Shown: one piece after another, positions 16,578 to 23,447 of the stretch
Layout of the letters: every line of letters starts with the position of its first letter
Position numbering within the stretch: position 1 is the stretch's first letter
NCBI RefSeq assembly: GCF_003583925.1
Contig: NZ_QYCN01000010.1
Location: forward strand, 72,093 to 136,092
DNA: 64,000 nt
Source of the DNA: Hymenobacter rubripertinctus
Lineage (GTDB): Bacteria; Bacteroidota; Bacteroidia; Cytophagales; Hymenobacteraceae
Direction of reading: 5' to 3'
Program-made: the position numbers and the translations under genes
The notes under the pieces: generated by a model
What the model saw: only the letters and a program-made list of their open reading frames with translations
Database searches by the model: none
What the model was told of the DNA's origin: nothing

Positions 16578-17333
16578 TTACATACCGGGCTACTCGAAAA
16601 TCGAGTCAGGCCATTAGTAACAAAAATTCAATAAAATTCAAAATTATTTTTATTATATATTTATCAAAACCTTCATACGTTAACCAAATTGCTTTTTTCG
16701 ATCGTAAATAAATTTCATCAAATTCATATTTTCATAATAATATCTCCATTGATTTGTTTGCCAAACATAATAATCGTTATTTGGAATCACTAGTTTGCTG
16801 CTAGCGACCTGGCAGGCTCTCCCGAACTCCGGCAGACCTGCCCGCTCCTGACACCCCGCACACCTTCTGCTCTTACATTAATGGCCCGTAAGCCTGGAGC
16901 TCCTACTCCAGCCCGCCACCAGGCACTCTCATTAACCATTAAGTTGATAATGACTGCCTTAAGAAACTTGATTTGATTCATTAATGCTCGTTGCAGGCAT
17001 TAATCCACTCAACAAGCAACGCATGAACTATGCTGTAGCGTGGGGGCAAGCCCCCCCCATCCTTTCTGGTAAGCCTGGGTAACCGCCGAACCGTCGACAC
17101 CCAGTTATAGGCAAAATATCTTTGTTCAATTCCATTTTTCAGAAATGGACAGGGAGACTATTGCTTATCATTTCACGGCAGCGAATTATTGGATTTTCGC
17201 GTCCTGTTTTCTTTTTTCCTCCGAATTTATCCGGAGATATGCTACCGCATGCCCGTTTTAAAGCACGAAACAACCATTTAAAAAACCCTCCTGGTCAAAT
17301 ACCCATTTTTCAATCCCTCAGATCCCTGAAAAA
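16578..17333. other. AT-rich intergenic island ahead of the peptide cluster
   Basis: This 756-base gap contains about 170 bases (16620-16790) made almost entirely of A and T, and a second AT-rich block at 17110-17330. Both contrast sharply with the GC-rich surroundings. It must carry the promoters of the DCC gene and of the peptide cluster. A short GGGGCAAGCCCC hairpin lies near 17043. The short open frames here (16790-16981 leftward, 17122-17337 rightward) show no coding signature. The composition suggests foreign DNA or a regulated, curved promoter zone. Confidence 0.6.
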
Positions 17334-17690
17334 ATGAAAAAAGTACGCAACATGAAGCGCCCCCTCGCCGCCGCGGTCCTGAGTCTGACGCTGCTCCAGT
17401 TTTCGGCCCAGAGCGCGGTAGCCGTCGGCACCTATACCAAAGCATCTACCCACACCACTAGCCAGCTACAAATGGCCCCTGTCTTCGGCTGGGCGGCTAT
17501 TGGGGCCGGAGTGGCCGTAGTGGGTGCGGCCGTGGGAGCCGTGGTAGGAGCCTATGAAGTGGGCACCATTGTGGGCCACGCCGCCTACGACATGTTCGGG
17601 GCCCAGTCCACGGTTTTGTCCTACGATTACGAGCGGACCAACTACCTGGCTACGGACTTCTCCCAGTTCGACAACATGGCCCTCAACTAG
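17334..17690 (+). CDS. Secreted small peptide precursor 1 of SDP-like cluster
   Basis: 118 residues. The basic start (MKKVRNMKR) and hydrophobic core end at AVA30, predicting cleavage before V31-G32-T33-Y34. A polar stretch is followed by a long Gly/Ala/Val segment (about 48-84) with G64, G68, G72 and G77, G81 spacing (GxxxG), as in membrane-inserting peptides. The C-terminus carries Y104-L-A-T-D-F-S-Q-F-D113. There are no cysteines. The two next genes repeat the cleavage site at the same residue numbers and the C-terminal motif, so the three are one family. I infer a membrane-active toxin or signal precursor matured by the DUF5819 and HTTM proteins downstream. No database family is recognised. 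Confidence 0.7.
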   Translation: MKKVRNMKRPLAAAVLSLTLLQFSAQSAVAVGTYTKASTHTTSQLQMAPVFGWAAIGAGVAVVGAAVGAVVGAYEVGTIVGHAAYDMFGAQSTVLSYDYERTNYLATDFSQFDNMALN

Positions 17691-17745
17691 GCTGCTTAGC
17701 CGCGTCGTTCAGTCCCTATTTGTTCATCTTTTAATTTAATTGCTC

Positions 17746-18081
17746 ATGAAATTTTTGCACAAAACCCAACGCCTGTTCGCCACCGGTTTGCTGATGGTAT
17801 TGCTCCTCACGGCTTCGCTTCAGAACGCGGTAGCCTTTGGGTCCTACACCCAAATCAGCACGCCAAGCTCCGCCCAGCAATTGCAGATGGAGCCGGCGGT
17901 ATTTCCGGCCGTCGCCGCGGTGGCCTTCGGCGTGGTTGTCGTGGGAGCATTCGCCTACGGCGTGTACACTGGCTACACCGAGGCCTCCAGCGGCGGAGCA
18001 CAGGTACTGAGTGCCGCCACGCTCGATATGTACCAGAGCGACGATTTTTCGCGCTTTGACCTGACCTCGGCCGCTATCTAG
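17746..18081 (+). CDS. Secreted small peptide precursor 2 of SDP-like cluster
   Basis: 111 residues from ATG 17746 (MKFLHKTQRLFATGLLMVLL). The signal peptide ends AVA30, then F31-G32-S33-Y34-T-Q, the same positions as in precursor 1. The hydrophobic segment (about 50-78, PAVFPAVAAVAFGVVVVGAF, then AYGVYTGY) holds G62, G67, G72 and G76. The tail is Y96-Q-S-D-D-F-S-R-F-D105. There are no cysteines. The gene is 55 bases downstream of precursor 1 and runs the same way. The shared LQM motif ahead of the hydrophobic core (residues 46-48 here, 45-47 in precursor 1) strengthens homology. Confidence 0.7.
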   Translation: MKFLHKTQRLFATGLLMVLLLTASLQNAVAFGSYTQISTPSSAQQLQMEPAVFPAVAAVAFGVVVVGAFAYGVYTGYTEASSGGAQVLSAATLDMYQSDDFSRFDLTSAAI

Positions 18082-18241
18082 CCGGTCACTTCCCAACAAG
18101 CTTTCCTGACCAGGAGGGTTTGGGGAAGGCTTGCGGCTCCTTGTTGCCGCGCCTTTCTTTACCGCATTCCGCTGGCCGCCCCGGGCTTCGCCCGCGCCGG
18201 CCGCCTCCCCGACTCCCATTCCAACCCAACCGCTCCACGCT

Positions 18242-18571
18242 ATGAACCAGACTTCCTCCATTTCCCGCCTGGCCGCCACCGGCTTACTCACCGTGGGCCT
18301 GTTCGCTATTTCCGCCCACAGCACCGTGGCCCTGGGCAGCTACAGCCAGGCTACGGTACCCAGTGAGGCCCCCACTTCCTCCTGGCTTTCGCTGCTGAGC
18401 CTTGGCACGTTTCAGACCCATAACGCCTACCCCGGCCCCATGACGGATTACATCATCGGCCCGGTGCAGGCCGCCGTCATTACCCTGGGCGGTACCCAGC
18501 AGCCCACTATTCCCAGCAACTACCGCAGTACCGATTTCACCGATTTCGACCACGGGCCGGATGCGAGGTGA
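18242..18571 (+). CDS. Secreted small peptide precursor 3 of SDP-like cluster
   Basis: 109 residues from ATG 18242. Its RLAATGLLTVGLF signal core resembles that of precursor 2, and the cleavage region TVA30-L31-G32-S33-Y34-S-Q is again at identical positions. The middle is less hydrophobic than in the other two (SWLSLLSLGTFQ, then YIIGPVQAAVITLGG) and contains several prolines. The tail is Y94-R-S-T-D-F-T-D-F-D103. There are no cysteines. A weak hairpin (18098-18131) lies between precursors 2 and 3. It may be a diverged peptide, a partner peptide or an immunity-type decoy. The evidence does not choose between these. Confidence 0.68.
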   Translation: MNQTSSISRLAATGLLTVGLFAISAHSTVALGSYSQATVPSEAPTSSWLSLLSLGTFQTHNAYPGPMTDYIIGPVQAAVITLGGTQQPTIPSNYRSTDFTDFDHGPDAR

Positions 18572-18622
18572 GTCCGGGCATTGCCCGCTGCTTTCCTTCG
18601 TTCACCTTCGTTCCGTCCTGCT

Positions 18623-19333
18623 ATGAAACCGACTTTTTTCGCCCGCTTATTTCCCCGGCGCTACTGGTGGCTGCTGCACGTGGTGCTGGTGGTGGTGCTG
18701 ATCGGCCACTTCGCGGTGGTAGCGTTCAGTATGCTGCCGGCCAACCCGCTCAGCCACCAGTACAAATACCAGGTGCAGGCTTACATGAATCCGTGGTTTT
18801 CGCAAACCTGGAACCTGTTCGCGCCCAACCCCATTGCCTCCAACCAGCGCCTGCTGTTTCAGTACGAAATCTACCAGCAGAATCAGGTGCAGCGCTCCGG
18901 CTGGGTCGACGTGGTGGAGCCGCTCACCACGCTCAAGAAGAACAGCTACTGGTCGCCGGTCCAACGGGTGCTCAAGCACCTTTCGGCCTCCACCAATGAG
19001 GTAATTGAGGTGCAGAACAAGGCCATCAAGTTTGCCTCCCTCCAAGACACTATGGCGCACGATACGCTTAAAACCAAGCGGTTTCTGCGGGCCATTATCC
19101 AAAACTCGCCGGGCCACCGGGCTATTGTGCAATACTCGCGGCACACGTTCCGGCGGCTGGCTACGGCCACGCCGGCCTGGGCCCGGGCCGATTCGGTACG
19201 GGTCGTGTACCAGGTGCTCAACCAGGAGTTTCCGCGCTTTTCCAAGCGGGAGCTGGATTATTTTGATGAGCGCAACTCGCGCTACTCCCACCTGACCAGT
19301 GAGCCCTACCGCCTGCACCTGGCCCGCCACTAG
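18623..19333 (+). CDS. DUF5819 / SdpA-like single-pass membrane protein
   Basis: 236 residues from ATG 18623. A short basic start (FFARLFPRRYWW) is followed by one membrane span (about 16-38, LLHVVLVVVLIGHFAVVAF). An extracytoplasmic domain then carries WFSQTWNLFAPNP near residue 60-72, the W..F.P pattern that I associate with DUF5819 and with SdpA-like proteins. The remainder is mixed alpha/beta without cysteines. In Bacillus, SdpA and SdpB are both needed to mature the SdpC toxin. Placement between the peptide genes and an HTTM gene matches that logic. The family call rests on the motif, topology and neighbour. Confidence 0.7.
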   Translation: MKPTFFARLFPRRYWWLLHVVLVVVLIGHFAVVAFSMLPANPLSHQYKYQVQAYMNPWFSQTWNLFAPNPIASNQRLLFQYEIYQQNQVQRSGWVDVVEPLTTLKKNSYWSPVQRVLKHLSASTNEVIEVQNKAIKFASLQDTMAHDTLKTKRFLRAIIQNSPGHRAIVQYSRHTFRRLATATPAWARADSVRVVYQVLNQEFPRFSKRELDYFDERNSRYSHLTSEPYRLHLARH

Positions 19334-19374
19334 TACGCTGCCCCTCGTATTCCGCCACTTTATTCCCCCACGCT

Positions 19375-20328
19375 ATGCTTCCCACTTCTGATTCGCTACG
19401 CAACTCCATCGGGTTGTCGGTTTTCCGGTGTCTGCTGGCCGGGCTGGTGATGAAAAACATGATTTTCTACCTGCCCATGGCCGATAATCTGCTGGGGGCC
19501 GAGGCCATCGTGGATTACGATACTTACCTGGGCACCATGTACGCCCACGGCCTGCACGCGTTCATCTACCCGTTTCATGTGCCCTACGCGCCGCAGTTGT
19601 TCATCATCGTCACGTTTGGAGTGGCGTTTTTGTTGTTTTTCGGCGTTTTCGGGCGCGTAACGGCCCTGGTGCTCTGGCTGCTGCTGGTGCTCTTTAAGCT
19701 GCGCAACGGCTTCATTCTCGATGGCTCCGATAACGTGATGGAAGTTACGCTGCCCTTCCTGATTCTGGCCGACGCCTACCGCCACAACACGCTGACAACC
19801 CGGTCGGCCGGCATCGGCACCGATCCGGGGCCGCTGGCCGGTCTGGGCCGGATTGTGATGCGCTACGCCTCGCTGGCCCTACTGATTCAGGTGTGCTTTG
19901 TGTACTTTTTTACGGCCCTGGCCAAACTGCAAGGCGATTTGTGGCTCAACGGTACGGCCACCTACTACACCATGCGGGTGGATGAATTCCGGCAGACCGA
20001 CTGGAACATTGCCCTGACCCAGAATCACTATTTCGTGGTGCTGAGCACCTACTTCACCATCCTCTGGGAGCTGTCGTTTGCCTTCCTGATCTGGTTCCGC
20101 AAAACCAAGTGGCTCGTTATCGGGGGCGGTTTTCTACTCCACCTGGGCATCTGGTACTTTATGCGGATCGATAACTTTTCCTGGATCATGATCGGGACCT
20201 ACGCCATGTTTATCACCAACCGCGACTATGTGCGGGCCCTGGCCTACGGCCGGCGGCTGGTGGGCTGGCAGACCCGCACCCGGCAGCCGGCTCCCGTGGC
20301 GGAGCAGTTGGTTACGCGGGCGGCCTAA
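19375..20328 (+). CDS. HTTM-domain (SdpB-like, vitamin-K-carboxylase-like) membrane protein
   Basis: 317 residues with about seven or more membrane spans. HTTM-type features are visible: an N-terminal helix with GLSVFRCLLAGL, a hydrophilic loop, LFKLRNGFILDGSDNVMEVTLPFLIL, FFTALAKLQGDLWLNGTATYY and ILWELSFAFLIWFRKTKWLV with HLGIWYFMRI. HTTM proteins are relatives of vitamin-K-dependent gamma-glutamyl carboxylase; SdpB of Bacillus is one and is required for SDP toxin maturation. Here it follows the DUF5819 gene by 41 bases. The reaction performed is unknown even for SdpB. Role in processing the three upstream peptides is inferred from context. Confidence 0.82.
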   Translation: MLPTSDSLRNSIGLSVFRCLLAGLVMKNMIFYLPMADNLLGAEAIVDYDTYLGTMYAHGLHAFIYPFHVPYAPQLFIIVTFGVAFLLFFGVFGRVTALVLWLLLVLFKLRNGFILDGSDNVMEVTLPFLILADAYRHNTLTTRSAGIGTDPGPLAGLGRIVMRYASLALLIQVCFVYFFTALAKLQGDLWLNGTATYYTMRVDEFRQTDWNIALTQNHYFVVLSTYFTILWELSFAFLIWFRKTKWLVIGGGFLLHLGIWYFMRIDNFSWIMIGTYAMFITNRDYVRALAYGRRLVGWQTRTRQPAPVAEQLVTRAA

Positions 20329-20343
20329 CGCCGGCCCGCCCGC

Positions 20344-20394
20344 CGCGCCACTACTCCCGCGCCACTACTCCCGCGCCACTACTCCCGCGCCGGG
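20344..20394 (+). repeat. 16-bp tandem repeat
   Basis: CGCGCCACTACTCCCG repeats three times in the 122-base gap between the HTTM gene and the next membrane gene. It has no coding role that I can see. Confidence 0.75.
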
Positions 20395-20450
20395 CCGGCG
20401 GCTTTTGGCCGGCTTCCTACGTTTTCCTCCTACTCCTATCCTTTTCTGCC

Positions 20451-20768
20451 ATGCTTACTTTTTTGCTCCTACTCGGCACCCACCTAACGGCAACGCTGCT
20501 GGGCCTGGGCCTGCTGCGCCGCCTGTTTCCGCAGCCCTTTCAGCACCCGCAGTCGGTAGCCGACGCCCTGCGCGACCCGCCTTTCCGGGCCTTGCTGGCC
20601 CTGGGTATCGTGCTACCCTTCTGGCTCGCCCAGATTGCCAACGCCGGGCTTTTCGACTTGGCTTATTCCTCCGGCCGCTATACCTGGACGCTGGGCGTGC
20701 ACCTGGCCGTGAGCATTTTCTACTACCAAGCCAGCCTGCGCACGGCCGCGCGGCGCAAGCGCTCCTAA
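20451..20768 (+). CDS. Small three-span membrane protein in peptide cluster
   Basis: 105 residues with three predicted membrane segments (about 2-22, 47-66 and 76-95) and a basic C-terminus (RTAARRKRS). No domain is recognised and there are no cysteines. It lies 12 bases before the next membrane gene and in the same direction as the peptide cluster. By analogy with SdpI, which protects the SDP producer, this or the next gene could provide self-immunity. That role is inferred from position and size only. Confidence 0.65.
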   Translation: MLTFLLLLGTHLTATLLGLGLLRRLFPQPFQHPQSVADALRDPPFRALLALGIVLPFWLAQIANAGLFDLAYSSGRYTWTLGVHLAVSIFYYQASLRTAARRKRS

Positions 20769-20780
20769 CTTCTACTCCCG

Positions 20781-21326
20781 ATGAAAAAAGACTTGCTTCA
20801 AACCCTGCTGACCTGGACCCTACTGAGCACGCTGATTTACCTGACCGTGCTCTACACGGTGCTCTACGGTTGGATCGACAACGAAACGGGCCTGTTCCCG
20901 ACCGATAAACTGCTGCTGCTCCCCATTTTGCCCGGTTTGCTGATGCTGCTGGTGGAAGGCGTGCTGCACACCTTTCCTATCTACCAGCACCGGCTCGATG
21001 CCTTCCGCACCGGCGACAACCCGGTCCGGTGGTTCTGGCTGGTGCCCATCCTGTCGGTGGGAATGCTGGTATTCTGCGCCGGCTTCGATTTCCTGTACTG
21101 CCACTTCGTAGACGCCGGCATTCCGCACTCCTACGCCGAAACCGTAGCCCAGATTTCCCTCAATAGCGGCCAGGTTCCCAACGACGCGGTGGTGCGCTCA
21201 TTTGCCCAGCTCCCGTTTTTTGCCCAGAATATTTTTCTCAACGTGATTACTATCGTGCTGGGCAACTTTCTGGCTTTGCTGGTGGGCCGCAGCATTGCCA
21301 AACCCCTGGCCGTACAGCTTACCTAA
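20781..21326 (+). CDS. Four-span membrane protein, DUF4199-like, in peptide cluster
   Basis: 181 residues with four likely membrane spans (about 10-30, 43-65, 88-108 and 148-170). Between spans 3 and 4 an extracytoplasmic loop contains CHFVDAGIPHSYAETVAQIS. The layout recalls DUF4199 proteins of Bacteroidota, but the match is weak. It follows the previous gene by 12 bases, so the two are almost certainly co-translated. It ends the cluster: the next 300 bases are non-coding. It is a candidate immunity or transport component. No functional residues are recognised. Confidence 0.62.
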   Translation: MKKDLLQTLLTWTLLSTLIYLTVLYTVLYGWIDNETGLFPTDKLLLLPILPGLLMLLVEGVLHTFPIYQHRLDAFRTGDNPVRWFWLVPILSVGMLVFCAGFDFLYCHFVDAGIPHSYAETVAQISLNSGQVPNDAVVRSFAQLPFFAQNIFLNVITIVLGNFLALLVGRSIAKPLAVQLT

Positions 21327-21632
21327 TGCCCAATTTTATCTAGCGCCCAGCTCGGCTGGATTCCAGCAGTTGAGCAAGCCCCCACGCAACGCCTAGCACG
21401 ACCGGCCCGAAGCCGGGATGCGCTGCCCGCTGCGGGGGGCTTACCGGGTGCCGCCAGGCCGGTCCGCCGGGGTGAAGGGCCTGATCGGGCGGCCCCCGGG
21501 CCGGACGCAGCGGTGGGAGTCGGGCACTTTTGTTTGGGTGAGTTAGTACCCCGGCGTTGGTCGGCGTTCTGGTTTTCGGTTACCTTTGCCCTACCAACCC
21601 CACCCCACCCACCATATCAATATCCCGACCGC
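21327..21632. other. Intergenic region, GC-rich, end of peptide cluster
   Basis: This 306-base gap has an imperfect long-range inverted repeat (AAGCCCCC near 21374 with GGGGGGCTT near 21435) that could act as terminator. It also holds the promoter of the E2 gene. No gene is seen. Confidence 0.5.
21581..21588 (+). promoter_or_regulatory. TAnnTTTG -7 box of E2 gene
   Basis: TACCTTTG lies 44 bases upstream of the ATG at 21633. Confidence 0.6.
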
Positions 21633-22988
21633 ATGGCACGAATGGAAATGACGATGCCCAAGATGGGCGAATCCATCATGGAAGGCACCGTTCTCAAATG
21701 GCTCAAACAAGTAGGCGACGCCATCGAGCAGGACGAATCGGTGCTGGAAGTGGCCACCGACAAAGTAGATACCGAAGTACCGGCCCTGCACGCCGGCATA
21801 TTGCAGCAGATTCTGGTGGAAGAAGGCCAGGTAGTGGCCGTGGGCGCGCCCATCGCCGTGATTGAAACCGACGCGGCCAATGCCGGCGCCCCCGCGCCGG
21901 CCGCCTCCGATAACGGAGCCGCTGCCGCCACCCAGGTGCCCCACGTACCCGCCGCCGAAACCGCCGCCCCGGCTGCTCAGGCCACTGCTCAGCCCCAGGC
22001 CGGCCGCTTCTACTCGCCGCTGGTACTCAGCATCGCCCGCGAGGAAGGCATCAGCATGGGCGACCTGGAATACCTGCCCGGCACCGGCAGCGAAGGCCGC
22101 GTGACCAAAAAAGACATCCTCGACTACGTGGCCGGCGGCAAGCAGCCCCTGGCGGCCGCGCCGAGCGCCCAGCCCCAGGCCGCTGCTCCGGCGGCCTCCG
22201 CTCCCACGCCGGTAGTTCAGCCAGCCAAAGCAGCCGCACCGGCCGCCGCGGCCCCCAAGGCCGTGCCTTCCATCAGTGGTGGGCAGGAGCTCATCGAGAT
22301 GGACCGCATGCGCAAGATGATTGCCCAGCGCATGGTGGACTCGAAGCGCATTTCGCCCCACGTTACCTCCTTTGTGGAGGCCGACGTGACCGACATTGTG
22401 AACTGGCGCAACAAGCACAAGGACGCCTATAAGAAGCGCGAGGGCGAAAACCTGACCTTCACGCCCATCTTCATTCAGGCCATTGCCCGCGCCATCCAGG
22501 ATTTCCCGCTGATCAACGTTTCCATCGACGGCGACTACATCATCAAGAAGCGCGACATCAACATTGGCGTGGCCGTGGCCCTGCCCTCGGGCAACCTCAT
22601 CGTGCCGGTGATTCACAACGCCGACCAACTCAACCTCAATGGGCTGAGCAAAAAGATGAACGACCTGGCCAACCGGGCCCGAGCCAACAAGCTCAAGCCC
22701 GAAGACCTGGAAGGCGGCACCTACACCGTGTCCAACGTGGGCTCGTTCGGCAACGTGATGGGCACGCCCATCATCATGCAGCCCCAGGTGGCCATCATGG
22801 CCGTGGGGGCCATCAAGAAGAAGCCCGCCGTGATTGAAACGCCCCAGGGCGACCTGATTGGCGTGCGCCACTTCATGTTCCTGAGCCACAGCTACGACCA
22901 CCGCGTGGTTGATGGCTCGCTCGGCGGCATGTTCGTGCGCCGGGTGGCCGACTACCTGGAGCAGTTTGACCCCAACACCAGCATTTAG
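21633..22988 (+). CDS. 2-oxo acid dehydrogenase E2 component (dihydrolipoamide acyltransferase)
   Basis: 451 residues from ATG 21633. The order is N-terminal lipoyl domain (about 3-78) with lipoyl-lysine K44 in EVATDKVDTEVPA, an Ala/Pro linker, an E1/E3-binding domain (about 130-165, SPLVLSIAREEGISMGDLEY), a second linker, and the catalytic acyltransferase domain (about 220-451) ending in SHSYDHRVVDGSLGG with the HxxxDG active site. It transfers the acyl group from E1 to CoA in a pyruvate, branched-chain or 2-oxoglutarate complex. Motifs do not fix the substrate, but branched-chain-type annotation is common for such stand-alone genes. E1 and E3 genes are not adjacent. Confidence 0.93.
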   Translation: MARMEMTMPKMGESIMEGTVLKWLKQVGDAIEQDESVLEVATDKVDTEVPALHAGILQQILVEEGQVVAVGAPIAVIETDAANAGAPAPAASDNGAAAATQVPHVPAAETAAPAAQATAQPQAGRFYSPLVLSIAREEGISMGDLEYLPGTGSEGRVTKKDILDYVAGGKQPLAAAPSAQPQAAAPAASAPTPVVQPAKAAAPAAAAPKAVPSISGGQELIEMDRMRKMIAQRMVDSKRISPHVTSFVEADVTDIVNWRNKHKDAYKKREGENLTFTPIFIQAIARAIQDFPLINVSIDGDYIIKKRDINIGVAVALPSGNLIVPVIHNADQLNLNGLSKKMNDLANRARANKLKPEDLEGGTYTVSNVGSFGNVMGTPIIMQPQVAIMAVGAIKKKPAVIETPQGDLIGVRHFMFLSHSYDHRVVDGSLGGMFVRRVADYLEQFDPNTSI

Positions 22989-23025
22989 AGCTTGGAGCTT
23001 GGAGCTTGGAGCTTGGAGCTTGGAG
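22988..23025. repeat. GAGCTTG heptamer array
   Basis: Five exact GAGCTTG units (22988-23022) plus GAG start at the last base of the E2 stop codon. Confidence 0.92.
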
Positions 23026-23032
23026 GTGTATG

Positions 23033-23068
23033 CAGAAGGCCCCGCCGTGGTTACGGCGGGGCCTTCTG
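23033..23068 (+). terminator. Perfect 16-bp terminator hairpin
   Basis: CAGAAGGCCCCGCCGT (23033-23048) pairs perfectly with 23053-23068 around a GGTT loop, followed by TTTG. It terminates the E2 gene. Confidence 0.85.
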
Positions 23069-23163
23069 TTTGCTGAGAAAATATGCTGTTACCCAGTCCT
23101 TGCTCAAGGCAGCCGGGCGGTTGGCCGCCGTATCGGCCGGCTATTCCGTGCTTAACTTCGTGC

Positions 23164-23367
23164 ATGAATAAAACCCTGACCCTGGTGGCGCTACTCGTGG
23201 CGCTCGGCCTCATCCTGTTTCTCTACCAACGCCTGCGCACCACCGAAACCGCGCTGGAACGCTCCGAGCAACGGTTCCACGACTGCGAGCAGGTGAGCTT
23301 CCAGCTCCAGAACCAGCTCACCCAGGCCACCCGCGGCACCGTGCCGGATAGCCTACGGGAGCGGTAA
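23164..23367 (+). CDS. Small single-span membrane protein with coiled-coil tail
   Basis: 67 residues from ATG 23164. The N-terminal membrane helix (about 4-21, LTLVALLVALGLILFLYQ) is followed by a heptad-like charged segment (LRTTETALERSEQRFHDCEQ) and a polar tail. It looks like a membrane-anchored small protein facing the cytoplasm or periplasm. No family is recognised. It is bounded by hairpins on both sides, so it is monocistronic. Confidence 0.6.
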   Translation: MNKTLTLVALLVALGLILFLYQRLRTTETALERSEQRFHDCEQVSFQLQNQLTQATRGTVPDSLRER

Positions 23368-23372
23368 AAGGA

Positions 23373-23437
23373 TGAGTTGATGTTCAAAAGATCCGTTTGC
23401 GTAAGCGTCGCAGGCAGGGCTTTTGAACATCAACTCA
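23373..23437. terminator. Perfect 18-bp hairpin between convergent genes
   Basis: TGAGTTGATGTTCAAAAG (23373-23390) pairs exactly with 23420-23437. It lies between the small membrane protein gene and the convergent receptor gene and can serve both. Confidence 0.75.
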
Positions 23438-23447
23438 CCATCTCTCC

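Noticed and set aside
16790..17337. Two short open frames in the AT-rich island
   Set aside because: Composition and start context do not resemble proteins, no conserved motif, and the rightward frame overlaps the first precursor's start.
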